64,000 bases of DNA from Chimaeribacter arupi (GTDB lineage: Bacteria > Pseudomonadota > Gammaproteobacteria > Enterobacterales > Enterobacteriaceae): positions 62,001 through 126,000 of the forward strand of contig NZ_PJZI01000009.1 of the NCBI RefSeq assembly GCF_002858805.1, written 5' to 3'. The notes beneath the pieces were generated by a model. That model saw only the letters and a program-made list of their open reading frames with translations. It searched no databases and was not told the DNA's origin. This document shows, piece after piece, positions 1 to 8,236 of the stretch (its first letter is position 1; every line of letters starts with the position of its first letter). The position numbers and the translations under genes are program-made.

Positions 1-101
1 GTAATGTCCAGCTGGGCTGGGTCGGTGGAGATGCGGTACGGCGGGCGAAGCCATTCCACCGGCGGATCCACGGTTTCTTTCATCATTGGGGCGTGTTCCA
101 T
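1..101 (-). CDS. GNAT-family N-acetyltransferase, N-terminal part
   Basis: Only the first 33 codons lie in the window; the gene runs off the left edge. The ATG at 101 follows an AGGAG site at 111-115. An ATG five bases upstream (106) closes after seven codons and is rejected. The peptide contains YRISTDPAQLD, which resembles the opening strand of small GNAT acetyltransferases (inferred from memory of the family). It lies 45 bp behind puuB on the same strand and is probably the last gene of the puu operon. The substrate cannot be told. Confidence 0.5.
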   Translation of the reverse strand, partial: MEHAPMMKETVDPPVEWLRPPYRISTDPAQLDI

Positions 102-145
102 CTCATCGTGCTCCTTAACTATAGCGGGGCTGCCGCCCCTAAACG

Positions 146-1423
146 CTACCCCAGCCGGTCGCGCAGCGCGTAGTAGACCGCGCCGATGGCGGTGAACGGC
201 ACCTGCAGGCTGCGGCCGCCGAAGAACGGCATGTGCGGCAGGTTGGCGAAGGCGTCGAAACGTTCGGCATCACCGCGCATCACTTCAGAAATCAGTTTGC
301 CGGCCAGGTGGGTGAGGGTGACGCCGTGGCCGCTGTCGCCCTGCATATAGTAGACATTTTTCTCCAGCCGGCCGAACTGCGGCATCCGTGACAGCGTCAG
401 CAGGAAGTTACCGCTCCAGCGGTAGTCAATTTTCACGCCTTTCAGTTGTGGGAACGTTTTATACAGCTTCGGCAGGATCAGCGGGTCAATATCGGCCGGG
501 TCGCGCGCGCCGTAGATCACGCCGCCGCCAAACAGCAGCCGCCGGTCCGCGGTCAGGCGGAAGTAATCCAGCAGGTAGTTGCAGTCTTCCACGCAGTAGT
601 TGTTCGGCAACAGCGACCGGGCCACCGCCTCAGACAGCGGCTCGGTGGCCACAATCTGTGAACCGCACGGCATACTGAGGCGCGACAGGCGCGGCTCGAG
701 CCTGTCGCCCAGGTAGGCGTTACCGGCCATGATCACAAACCGTGCCCTGACTTCGCCCTGCGCGGTGTGCACCCGCGCCGGGGTGCCGTGGTCAATGTGG
801 GTGACGGCCGAGTGTTCGTAGATGCGCCCGCCGTGGCGGCGGATCGCCTCGGCTTCGCCCAGCGCCAGATTGAGCGGATGAAGGTGGCCCCCGCGCGGGT
901 CGAGCATACCGCCCACGTAGCGCCGGGTGCCGATTTCATGCCGGATGCCGCTCTCATCCAGCATGATCAGACTGTGATGCCCATACTTCTCCCACAGCGC
1001 TTTCTGCTGGTGAAGGTGGGCCACCTGTTTATAGTTGAGGGCGGCGAAGATGCCGCCGGGGCGATAGTCACAATCAATGGCGTACTGATCGATGCGCTGG
1101 CGGATGATGTCCGCCCCTTCAAAGATCATGCTGCCCAATGCCTGGGCAGTGTCGTGGCCGTAACGCGCCTCGATCACATCCACATCCCGGCTGAAAGAGT
1201 TCACCACCTGGCCGCCGTTGCGCCCGGTGGCTCCCCAGCCGACACGCACCGCCTCCAGCAGCACCACATCGTACCCGGCTTCCGTCAGGTAGAGGGCGGA
1301 AGAGAGGCCGGTAAAGCCGCCGCCCACAATACAGACGTCACACTCCACCTGGCCGGCCAGCTGCGGCCACGGCTCATGCGGGTTGGCTGTTGCCGCATAG
1401 TAACTGGTAATATGCTCGGTCAT
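146..1423 (-). CDS. puuB: Gamma-glutamylputrescine oxidase PuuB
   Basis: 425 residues, essentially the length of E. coli PuuB (426). It oxidises gamma-glutamylputrescine to gamma-glutamyl-gamma-aminobutyraldehyde in the cytoplasm, using FAD. A DAO-type Rossmann motif GGGFTG is at residues 34-39, followed by GATGRNGGQ, typical of this oxidoreductase family. In E. coli puuC lies between puuR and puuB; here puuR ends only 145 bp upstream and no aldehyde dehydrogenase intervenes, so that step must be encoded elsewhere. Confidence is high from length, motifs and neighbours. Confidence 0.95.
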   Translation of the reverse strand: MTEHITSYYAATANPHEPWPQLAGQVECDVCIVGGGFTGLSSALYLTEAGYDVVLLEAVRVGWGATGRNGGQVVNSFSRDVDVIEARYGHDTAQALGSMIFEGADIIRQRIDQYAIDCDYRPGGIFAALNYKQVAHLHQQKALWEKYGHHSLIMLDESGIRHEIGTRRYVGGMLDPRGGHLHPLNLALGEAEAIRRHGGRIYEHSAVTHIDHGTPARVHTAQGEVRARFVIMAGNAYLGDRLEPRLSRLSMPCGSQIVATEPLSEAVARSLLPNNYCVEDCNYLLDYFRLTADRRLLFGGGVIYGARDPADIDPLILPKLYKTFPQLKGVKIDYRWSGNFLLTLSRMPQFGRLEKNVYYMQGDSGHGVTLTHLAGKLISEVMRGDAERFDAFANLPHMPFFGGRSLQVPFTAIGAVYYALRDRLG

Positions 1424-1568
1424 ATCCTTCTCCTTATACAGGCCCGGTGTGCTTCTTGCCCACAGGGGAACGCGGCGACCTCAGGCCGGGGTTCCCACGC
1501 TGCGGAACAGACACCGTAGATGGCAACAAAATGAAGCAATTACTGTGCCATTGCCTGCGGATTGACCG

Positions 1569-2126
1569 CTAAAACGTCGTCGGGGTGTGGGCGCTGATAA
1601 TGCGGCACACCTGCGCCGACAGGTTGGTAAAGCTGTGCGCCATGCCGGTATTGATGGTGTAACTCTGCCCGGCATGGAGCGGGAATTGCTGGCCGTTCAC
1701 CGTCAGGACAATTTCCCCTTCCAGCAGGGTGCCGACCTCCTCACCCTGATGGCGGATCTTCTCGCCGGTGCTGCTGCCCGGCTCATAGGTTTCCAGCAGC
1801 ATCGCCAGCGTGCGCATCGGGTTGCCGTTATGGACCAGCTTCATCGATACGCCCTGGCTGCCAATCTCAATCAGGTTCTCCGGTTCAATCACCACCTGCG
1901 GCGTTTTCAGGCGATCCTCATCGGTGAAAAACTCTGCCATCGACAGCCCGTATACCGTCAGCAGCTTTTGCAGCGTGCTGATCGCCGGGCTGACCTTGTC
2001 CTGCTCAATGGTACTGATGGCGCTGTGGGTCAGGCCGGCCAGTTCGGCCGCCCGGCGCTGTGATAACCCCAGTTGCTGGCGCAGCTGTGACAGCCGTCGC
2101 CCCGGTGCCAGGCTGACTTCACTCAT
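1569..2126 (-). CDS. puuR: Putrescine-responsive repressor PuuR
   Basis: 185 residues, the same length as E. coli PuuR. An N-terminal XRE-type helix-turn-helix spans about residues 9-63 (LGLSQRRAAELAGLTHSAIS) and a C-terminal cupin about 105-185 (GEEVGTLLEGEIVLTVNG). PuuR represses the puu genes and is relieved by putrescine. The frame stays open upstream to 2288, but only the ATG at 2126 gives the family length. That start lies in the downstream copy of a 17-bp tandem duplication at the puuD-puuR junction. Confidence 0.94.
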   Translation of the reverse strand: MSEVSLAPGRRLSQLRQQLGLSQRRAAELAGLTHSAISTIEQDKVSPAISTLQKLLTVYGLSMAEFFTDEDRLKTPQVVIEPENLIEIGSQGVSMKLVHNGNPMRTLAMLLETYEPGSSTGEKIRHQGEEVGTLLEGEIVLTVNGQQFPLHAGQSYTINTGMAHSFTNLSAQVCRIISAHTPTTF

Positions 2127-2155
2127 AGGACGTTTTCGCTCATAGGACGTTTTCC
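2122..2155. repeat. 17-bp tandem duplication at the puuD/puuR junction
   Basis: Two head-to-tail copies (2122-2138 and 2139-2155) differ only in the last base. On the minus strand each copy carries GAAAACGTCCTATGAG. The upstream copy holds the puuD stop overlapping an ATG that opens only a six-codon frame (MSENVL); the other copy holds the true puuR start. Removing one copy would leave puuD and puuR with a 4-bp ATGA overlap, so the duplication looks recent. Confidence 0.9.
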
Positions 2156-2922
2156 TGCACCGCGCGCTCCTCAACCATCGCGTCGCGGCATGCGCAAATA
2201 AAGGCCTCAAACAACTGGCGCGATACCGGGTTTTCCTCGATGCGCCATTCCGGATGCCACTGCACCCCCAGGGCGAACGGGTGGTCACGCACGCTGACCG
2301 CCTCCACCAGGCCGTCCGGCGCGCTGGCTTCCACGCGCAGTGACGGGCTGAGCCGCCGTGTGCCCTGGCCGTGCAGCGAATTCACCTCAAACAACGGTGT
2401 GCCCGGCAGCAAAGATTCGAGTAATCCGCCCGGTTCCACAATCACCGGGTGTGCCGGGCCGTACTGAATATCCGCCGACTGTGAGAGATCCTCGCGGTGG
2501 TCCATAAAGCCCGGCTCGTTATGCACCTGCCGGTGCAGCGCGCCGCCGGTGGCCACCACCAGCTCCTGCATCCCGCGGCAGGCGGCAAACAACGGCAACC
2601 GCTGGTCGAGGACGCTGCGGATCAGCGTCAGCGCCAGTTTGTCGCGCCCCGGATCGATCCACTCTTCAATCCCCTCTTCACCATAATGGTGCGGCTCAAT
2701 ATTGCTCGGGCTGCCGGTCAGGAAGATCCCGTCAAGCCGGGCGATCACGCTGTCGAGCGCATAGGGCTGAGACGCCAGCACCTGCGGCAATGCCACCGGT
2801 AACCCCCCGGCTGCGAACACCGCATCCAGGTATTTTTCTTCAACGGTTTGTGTGTAATGCCCCTCAATACATTCCCGGCACATAACCACGCCAACAATCG
2901 GTCTGTTAAATATATTGCCCAT
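2140..2922 (-). CDS. puuD: Gamma-glutamyl-GABA hydrolase PuuD
   Basis: 260 residues (E. coli PuuD has 254). A class I glutamine amidotransferase/peptidase C26 fold that hydrolyses gamma-glutamyl-GABA to GABA and glutamate. The nucleophile is Cys115 in FAACRGMQ; the His-Glu pair is His223 and Glu225 in QWHPEW. It is the first gene of the leftward operon, divergent from puuA across a 281-bp control region. Confidence 0.95.
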   Translation of the reverse strand: MGNIFNRPIVGVVMCRECIEGHYTQTVEEKYLDAVFAAGGLPVALPQVLASQPYALDSVIARLDGIFLTGSPSNIEPHHYGEEGIEEWIDPGRDKLALTLIRSVLDQRLPLFAACRGMQELVVATGGALHRQVHNEPGFMDHREDLSQSADIQYGPAHPVIVEPGGLLESLLPGTPLFEVNSLHGQGTRRLSPSLRVEASAPDGLVEAVSVRDHPFALGVQWHPEWRIEENPVSRQLFEAFICACRDAMVEERAVQENVL

Positions 2923-3203
2923 TATTTGACCTCGCAGACTGGACTAAATTTTTGCCAAAAAACGCTGCTTTTTTGACATCCTGGTCATTATTTTATCAAT
3001 TTAGCAGTCCGGTGGTTAATATTCAAACCAGCTCGTAACATTTGCAAAACATAAGTGATGGGGCTATGTTTCTAGCAGACGGTGTATATTTTGAGCGCAC
3101 AACGCAGCGCCCCCAGACAGGACCCAGGTTTTGAAAACAATCAGTTAACGGTGCAGTCAGCCCTCTGTGGGCCGCGCCGGACCCTCACAACGGCAGGTGA
3201 TTT
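2923..3203. promoter_or_regulatory. Divergent puuD/puuA control region with possible PuuR operators
   Basis: AT-rich 281-bp gap between two divergent putrescine genes. On the minus strand AAAATAATGACCA (2982-2994) resembles the E. coli PuuR box as I recall it (AAAATATAATGAACA). A second related stretch, GGTTAATATTCAAAC, lies at about 3013-3027. Promoter hexamers were not assigned. The operator calls are inference from position and resemblance. Confidence 0.45.
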
Positions 3204-4622
3204 ATGCAAACCAATCTGGTAGAAGTTGAAAAATTCGCGCAGCATAGCGAAGAGAGACGAAGTAGCGCGTTCCAACGTGAAGTCGAACAATACTTGGAAC
3301 GCCATCCCTTAACCCAGCACGTCGACGTCCTCCTCACCGATCTTAACGGTAGTTTTCGCGGTAAACGCATCCCTGTCTCTGCATTGAAACGCCTCGAAAA
3401 AGGCTGCTACTTCCCTTCATCCGTCTTCGCGATGGACATCCTCGGCAATGTGGTGGAAGAGGCCGGTCTCGGCCAGGAGCTGGGCGAGCCTGACAACGTC
3501 TGTATGCCTATCCCCGGTACGCTGGTGCCCTCCGCCGCTGACCCGGAGCACATCGGCCAGTTACTGCTTACCATGATGGACGAAGATGGTACTCCCTTTG
3601 ACGTTGAACCCCGTAATGTCCTGAATAATGTATGGCAAGCATTGCGCCGACGCGGACTCTTCCCGGTGGTAGCGGTAGAGCTGGAGTTCTATCTGATCGA
3701 CCGTCAGCGTGACAGTGAGGGCTACCTGCAACCCCCGTGCGCCCCCGGCACCCAGGAGCGCAACATCCAGACCCAGGTCTACTCGGTGGATAACCTGAAC
3801 CATTTCGGCAACGTGCTGAGCGATATTGACGCGCTGGCACAGATGCAGCACCTGCCTGCCGACGGCGCGGTGGCGGAATCCTCGCCCGGCCAGTTTGAGA
3901 TCAACCTCAACCATACCGACAACGTGTTGCGCGCCTGCGATGATGCGCTGGCGCTGAAACGCCTGGTACGCCAGGTGGCAGAAAACCACAACCTGCACGC
4001 CACCTTTATGGCGAAACCCTATGAAGAGTATGCGGGCAGCGGGATGCACATCCACGTCAGCATGGTGGATGCCCAAGGCAAAAACCTGTTTGCTGATGCC
4101 GACGGTGAAGACTCCGCGCTGTTGAAACGCGTGCTGGCCGGGATGATTGACCTGATGCCGGCATCCATGGCGCTGCTGGCACCGAACGTCAACGCGTTCC
4201 GCCGTTTCCAGCCGGGCAAATATGTGGCGAACCAGGCCTCCTGGGGCCACAATAACCGTACCGTGGCACTGCGTATTCCCTGCGGGGACGCCAACAGTCA
4301 CCGTGTGGAGTACCGGGTCGCGGGTGCGGATGCCAACCCCTATCTGGTGGTGGCTGCGGTGCTGGCCGGGATGCTGCACGGGCTGGACAACGAGTTGCCG
4401 CTGCCGGAGCCGGTGACCGGCAACGGGCTGGAACAAGAGGGCGTGCCGCTGCCGATCCGCCAGAGTGACGCGCTGTATGAATTTGAAGAGCAGTCGCCGC
4501 TGAAACACTATTTAGGTGAGCGCTTCTGCCACGTGTACCACACCTGTAAATCAGATGAGCTGCTGCAATTTGAGCGGCTTATCACGGAAACTGAGATTGA
4601 CTGGATGCTGAAAAACGCCTGA
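3204..4622 (+). CDS. puuA: Gamma-glutamylputrescine synthetase PuuA
   Basis: 472 residues, identical in length to E. coli PuuA. A glutamine-synthetase-fold ligase that couples glutamate to putrescine with ATP, the first step of the Puu pathway. Family signatures are visible: VELEFYL and ESSPGQFEINL in the catalytic half, the GSGMHIHVSM metal-binding segment, and RIPCGDANSHRVEYRVAGADANPYL near the C-terminus in separate short blocks. It is transcribed alone and away from puuD, with a terminator 130 bp downstream. Confidence 0.96.
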   Translation: MQTNLVEVEKFAQHSEERRSSAFQREVEQYLERHPLTQHVDVLLTDLNGSFRGKRIPVSALKRLEKGCYFPSSVFAMDILGNVVEEAGLGQELGEPDNVCMPIPGTLVPSAADPEHIGQLLLTMMDEDGTPFDVEPRNVLNNVWQALRRRGLFPVVAVELEFYLIDRQRDSEGYLQPPCAPGTQERNIQTQVYSVDNLNHFGNVLSDIDALAQMQHLPADGAVAESSPGQFEINLNHTDNVLRACDDALALKRLVRQVAENHNLHATFMAKPYEEYAGSGMHIHVSMVDAQGKNLFADADGEDSALLKRVLAGMIDLMPASMALLAPNVNAFRRFQPGKYVANQASWGHNNRTVALRIPCGDANSHRVEYRVAGADANPYLVVAAVLAGMLHGLDNELPLPEPVTGNGLEQEGVPLPIRQSDALYEFEEQSPLKHYLGERFCHVYHTCKSDELLQFERLITETEIDWMLKNA

Positions 4623-4752
4623 CCGGCAGAAAAACAGCGGATCGGCGCCTGCGCAGGATTGGCTGTTTTTTACACGAATTGAAAGAATGTGTGTCAGGGC
4701 GTCTCTGGATCTTGTCATCTTTGCCCCCCTCGGGCAGAATACGCGGCTTGCA

Positions 4753-4787
4753 AATAACCGGCGCTCACAGGCGTCGGTTATTTTTTT
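4753..4787 (+). terminator. Rho-independent terminator after puuA
   Basis: A 12-bp stem (AATAACCGGCGC pairing with GCGTCGGTTATT, one G-T pair), a six-base loop, then seven T. It separates puuA from the importer gene, so the latter has its own promoter. The 4623-4752 stretch holds no gene that I can support. Confidence 0.85.
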
Positions 4788-4934
4788 GCATTCAAGGCTG
4801 TACAAACCATTTACGCGCGCTGGAAACAGGGCGTTTTTACATATCAAGAGGCCGGGCTTCGATCCGGATAGATAATCAAACCAGTCCGTGTGCGACCCCA
4901 AACTCTACCGGTCGCCACTATGAGGAAATGAACG

Positions 4935-5126
4935 ATGGGGCAAAGTAAAGTGTTCGTGCCGGTGCCCGCCGGCGTCTGTGGTCATAGCCAGGAAAAAAGT
5001 ACCAGGTTGTGCCGGACCCGCGCCGCGGTGTCCCCCCAGTTTCCTCTGTATGAATACCCCAGGCCGGTAATGCCGAGCCTTACCCTTTCCCCGCGCGCGC
5101 TGGGAGGGCTGAGCCATGTCTGCTGA
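4935..5126 (+). CDS. Possible 63-codon upstream ORF of the putrescine importer
   Basis: The ATG at 4935 follows GAGGAAATGAACG, a fair ribosome site. The frame runs 63 codons and its TGA (5124-5126) lies 8 bases inside the importer gene, so translation of the two would be coupled. The product is not recognised: charged, Cys-containing, no membrane segment. Upstream ORFs that sense polyamines or ornithine are known in enterobacteria (for example speFL before speF), which makes the position suggestive. It may equally be a chance frame in a 5' leader. Confidence 0.25.
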   Translation: MGQSKVFVPVPAGVCGHSQEKSTRLCRTRAAVSPQFPLYEYPRPVMPSLTLSPRALGGLSHVC

Positions 5127-6498
5127 TGTGATGGCGGCCGCACCGGCGGCGCAGCGCGTGAAGCTGCATAAAACCCTGACGCTGGTTCAGGTGGTGATGA
5201 TGGGCCTGGCCTATCTGCAGCCAATGACCATTTTTGATACCTTCGGCATCGTGACCGGCCTGACGGACGGCCATGTCGCGACCGCCTACGCCTTTGCGCT
5301 GATCGCCGTGCTGTTCACCGCTGTCAGCTACGGCAAACTGGTGCAGCGTTTCTCCTCTGCCGGTTCGGCCTATACCTATGCCCAGAAAGCCATCAGCCCG
5401 CACGTCGGCTTTATGGTGGGCTGGTCGTCGCTGCTGGACTACCTGTTCATGCCGATGATCAACATCCTGCTGGCGAAAATCTACCTGGAAGCGATCTTCC
5501 CAGGCGTGCCGTCCTGGATCTTCGTGGTGGCGCTGGTAAGCCTGATGACCTTCTTCAACCTGCGCGGCATCAAGCTGGTGGCGAACCTCAACAGCTTTAT
5601 CGTGGTGGTGCAGGTGGCGATCATGGTGGTGTTCCTGGGCCTGCTGATCCACGGCGTGTATCAGGGCGAGGGCACCGGCCAGCTGGTGAGCAGCAAGCCG
5701 TTCTGGTCTGAGAATGCGCACGTGGTGCCGATGATTACCGGCGCAACCATCCTCTGCTTCTCGTTCCTGGGCTTTGACGGCATCAGCTCGCTGTCAGAAG
5801 AGACGCCGAACGCGGCGAAAGTGATCCCGCGTGCGATTTTCCTGACGGCGCTGATTGGCGGCATCATCTTTATCGTGGTGTCGTACTTCCTGCAACTCTA
5901 CTTCCCGGACATCTCGCGCTTCCAGGACCCGGATGCGTCGCAGCCGGAGATCATGCTGTATGTGGCCGGTAAGTTCTTCCAGTCGGTTATCCTCTGCTTC
6001 TCCTGTGTGACGGTGCTGGCGTCCGGCATGGCCGCGCACGCCGGTGTGTCGCGCCTGCTGTATGTGATGGGCCGTGACGGCGTCTTCTCGCAGAAGATCT
6101 TTGGTTACGTCCACCCGAAATGGCGTACCCCGACCTTTAACGTGGTGCTGGTAGGTGTGGTGGCGCTGTCTGCCGTCTGCTTCGACCTGGTCACTGCCAC
6201 GGCGCTGATTAACTTCGGTGCACTGGTGGCGTTCACCTTTGTGAACCTGTCGGTGATCTCGCAGTTCTTTATCCGCGAGAAGCGCAATAAAACCGCGAAA
6301 GAGGTGCTGCACTACCTGGTGCTGCCGGTGATCGGCGCGCTGACGGTCGGGGCGCTGTGGCTGAACCTGGAAGCCAGCTCGATGTACCTGGGCCTGGCAT
6401 GGGGCGCGGTTGGCCTGGCTTACCTGGCTTACATCACCCGCTTCTTCAGCAGAACCCCGCCGCAGATGGAAGAGGATGCCGCCGACGAGATGGCGTAA
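5116..6498 (+). CDS. plaP: Putrescine importer, PlaP type (APC family)
   Basis: 460 residues, a 12-helix APC-superfamily permease of the inner membrane that imports putrescine by proton symport. The start at 5116 has GGGAGGG nine bases upstream. The hallmark [19 protein letters not shown] is near the N-terminus. PuuP and PlaP are close relatives; blocks such as [17 protein letters not shown] and [12 protein letters not shown] read closer to PlaP (YeeF), and plaP also lies near sbcB in E. coli. Its place behind puuA suggests that it works as the uptake arm of this pathway. PuuP remains the alternative name. Confidence 0.85.
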   Translation: MSADVMAAAPAAQRVKLHKTLTLVQVVMMGLAYLQPMTIFDTFGIVTGLTDGHVATAYAFALIAVLFTAVSYGKLVQRFSSAGSAYTYAQKAISPHVGFMVGWSSLLDYLFMPMINILLAKIYLEAIFPGVPSWIFVVALVSLMTFFNLRGIKLVANLNSFIVVVQVAIMVVFLGLLIHGVYQGEGTGQLVSSKPFWSENAHVVPMITGATILCFSFLGFDGISSLSEETPNAAKVIPRAIFLTALIGGIIFIVVSYFLQLYFPDISRFQDPDASQPEIMLYVAGKFFQSVILCFSCVTVLASGMAAHAGVSRLLYVMGRDGVFSQKIFGYVHPKWRTPTFNVVLVGVVALSAVCFDLVTATALINFGALVAFTFVNLSVISQFFIREKRNKTAKEVLHYLVLPVIGALTVGALWLNLEASSMYLGLAWGAVGLAYLAYITRFFSRTPPQMEEDAADEMA

Positions 6499-6530
6499 TC
6501 CCCGCGCAGCGGCCGCAGCAATACAGTAAT

Positions 6531-6560
6531 AAAAAAGCCAGACTCCGGTCTGGCTTTTTT
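6531..6560. terminator. Terminator after plaP, possibly bidirectional
   Basis: AAAAAAGCCAGAC, loop TCCG, GTCTGGCTTTTTT: a nearly perfect hairpin with A and T tracts on both sides. It lies between convergent plaP and sbcB and could end both transcripts. Confidence 0.88.
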
Positions 6561-6578
6561 GCGTGTGCAGCCTGGTGC

Positions 6579-6671
6579 GGCGGTTCAGCCTGCCGGTTCG
6601 CGGCCCCCTGGCGGTTCAGTCTGCCGGTTCGCGGCCCCCTGGCGGTTCAGTCTGCCGGTTCACGGCCCCCT
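6579..6671. repeat. 31-bp tandem repeat, three copies plus a degenerate fourth
   Basis: Units at 6579-6609, 6610-6640 and 6641-6671 each begin GGCGGTTCAG and end CGGCCCCCT; they differ at one or two bases. The sequence continues into a degenerate copy (GGCGGCTTAGCCCGCCAGTTC, in two blocks) that contains the last codons and the stop of sbcB. The repeats therefore look like amplified copies of the sbcB 3' end. The unit length is not a multiple of three, so they are not coding. Confidence 0.9.
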
Positions 6672-6677
6672 GGCGGC

Positions 6678-8141
6678 TTAGCCCGCCAGTTCACGACCAT
6701 AGTCGTACAGGGCTTTCAGCAGCACCAGTTTCTCTTTATCCCCTTCGTGCAGGTTATACAACTCCTCCAGTTCCTGAAGGTAGCGCTGCACGCGCTCGGC
6801 ACTCAGCGCCTCACGCCGGTGCTGCAACCAGCGCTGCTGCTCGGCGTCATCCAGCGTGGCCGGGTAGTTGCGGGCGCGGAAGCGGAACAGCAGCGCCTCC
6901 ATACGCGGATCCTGGAAAGTCAGATCCAGCGCCGGCAGGTTCTGTGGGGCGGTCTGGCGGATAATGGTCATGGTGGTGCGGTCAGCCTCACTGAAAAAGC
7001 CGTCATAGAGCTTGCCGTCAACATCGTCACTGCCGCTGAACGGCTCCGCTTCGGCATACAGCGCCACGACCTTTTCCCGCACCTGCGGGTTATCCCGCAG
7101 CAGTTTCAGGTTAGCGAGGCAGCGTTCACGGTCGATGCCCAGCCGGTCGGCGGTTTCCGGTAACAGGGTTTTGGCCGGGGCCAGCACTGGGCATTTGTTG
7201 ATGTGCACCAGCTTCAGAGGCACGGCAGCCTGATCGCCCGCCAGCTGGTCGCGGCGGGTATAGAGCCGCTCGCGCAGTGCGTCCGCGTCAAGCGTGAGCA
7301 GCGGCGTCATGTCGCCGGCCAGATCGCAGACAATCAGCGCATTTTTGTTGTCCGGGTGCCAGGCCAGCGGCGCAATCCAGCTGGTGTTGCCGCGTGCTGC
7401 GCCGAACATGCCGGACACATGCACCAGCGGCGCCATCTGCGGGATGTCAATCAGCGTCATCAGTTTGTGTTTGCTGCGGTGGGTCAGCAGGAAATTAAAC
7501 AGCCGCGGCTGCGCCTGCTTCACCAATTTCGCCATCGCAATGGTGGCATACACGTCGGACATCGCGTCATGGGCGTGGGTGTGCTCCACACCGTTGGCTT
7601 TCGTCAGGTGCTCCAGTTTAAAGCTGGGGAAGCCTTCCTCATTTTCCGGCCATTCGATCCCTTCGGGGCGCAACGCATAGCAGGCGCGCATCACGTCGAG
7701 CAAATCCCAGCGGGAGTTACCGTTCTGCCAGCTGTAGGCGTACGGATCGTAGAAGTTGCGGTAAAGCAGGTTGCGCGTCACCTCATCATCAAAGCGGATA
7801 TTGTTATACCCCATGATGCAGGTCTCCGGCACGCTGAAGGCCTCATGGATCCGGCGGATAAACTCCGCTTCCGGCAGCCCCTGCGCCCTGGCATGTTGCG
7901 GGGTGATGCCGGTGATCATCACGGCTTCCGGCTCCGGCAGGTAGTCATCGGCCGGGCGGCAGTAAATCACCAGCGGCTCTTCGATGATGTTGAAATCCAT
8001 GTCGGTACGTACCCCGGCAAACTGCGCGGCGCGGTCGCGCCACGGGCTTTTGCCGAAGGTTTCGTAATCGTGAATAAGGAAGGTAGGTTGTTCGCTTTTG
8101 TTTGCCAAGATTTTTATCCGTTCACTTCTGTTTGCTAACAT
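6678..8141 (-). CDS. sbcB: Exodeoxyribonuclease I, with a prophage-supplied N-terminus
   Basis: 487 residues (E. coli ExoI has 475). A DnaQ-like 3'-5' single-strand DNA exonuclease followed by SH3-like and helical domains. Asp25 and Glu27 in HDYETFG correspond to the catalytic D15 and E17 of E. coli. The first 22 residues are not host sequence: the prophage has recombined within codons 23-26, and the former N-terminal codons lie at 52412-52480. The replacement begins MLANRSERIKILANKSEQPT with an in-frame repeat of LAN(R/K)SE. The ATG at 8141 has no clear ribosome site; TTG at 8108 is an alternative start. The nuclease domain is complete, so the hybrid enzyme should be active if expressed. Confidence 0.93.
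   Translation of the reverse strand: MLANRSERIKILANKSEQPTFLIHDYETFGKSPWRDRAAQFAGVRTDMDFNIIEEPLVIYCRPADDYLPEPEAVMITGITPQHARAQGLPEAEFIRRIHEAFSVPETCIMGYNNIRFDDEVTRNLLYRNFYDPYAYSWQNGNSRWDLLDVMRACYALRPEGIEWPENEEGFPSFKLEHLTKANGVEHTHAHDAMSDVYATIAMAKLVKQAQPRLFNFLLTHRSKHKLMTLIDIPQMAPLVHVSGMFGAARGNTSWIAPLAWHPDNKNALIVCDLAGDMTPLLTLDADALRERLYTRRDQLAGDQAAVPLKLVHINKCPVLAPAKTLLPETADRLGIDRERCLANLKLLRDNPQVREKVVALYAEAEPFSGSDDVDGKLYDGFFSEADRTTMTIIRQTAPQNLPALDLTFQDPRMEALLFRFRARNYPATLDDAEQQRWLQHRREALSAERVQRYLQELEELYNLHEGDKEKLVLLKALYDYGRELAG
8063..8075. other. attL core
   Basis: CGTAATCGTGAAT here matches CGTAGTCGTGAAT at 52435-52447 at 12 of 13 positions, with TCGTGAAT (8068-8075) as the longest exact block. Read on the minus strand it encodes the IHDY motif of exonuclease I. 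Sequence left of it is sbcB body; sequence right of it is phage. The strongest evidence is that the far copy is followed by an intact former sbcB start in the same frame and orientation. Confidence 0.85.
8089..8138. repeat. Two 20-bp direct repeats beside attL
   Basis: On the minus strand TTAGCAAACAGAAGTGAACG (8119-8138) and TTGGCAAACAAAAGCGAACA (8089-8108) match at 16 of 20 positions and lie 30 bp apart. They fall inside the phage-derived first codons of sbcB. They could be protein-binding sites of the attP region (for example for an excisionase), or a duplication that supplies alternative start codons. Confidence 0.6.
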
Positions 8142-8236
8142 ACTGTTTGAGCAGTGACAATCCCGCCAAACATCCTCGCTCTTGCCCGCACATGTTCACA
8201 TCAGTTCATTGATGTTCTCTTTAGTCCATGCAATAT

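Noticed and set aside
767-1519. A 250-codon rightward frame over puuB
   Set aside because: Antisense shadow of a well-recognised oxidase gene.
3561-4508. A 315-codon frame antisense to puuA
   Set aside because: Composition is His/Gln/Val-rich as expected for the reverse of a GC-rich gene; puuA is a full, recognised enzyme.
5116-6498. Naming the importer PuuP
   Set aside because: Possible, because it follows puuA, but several blocks read closer to PlaP and the sbcB neighbourhood is that of plaP. The alternative is mentioned in the entry.
6579-6671. A CRISPR array
   Set aside because: The units are contiguous 31-bp tandem repeats without spacers, and no cas gene is present.
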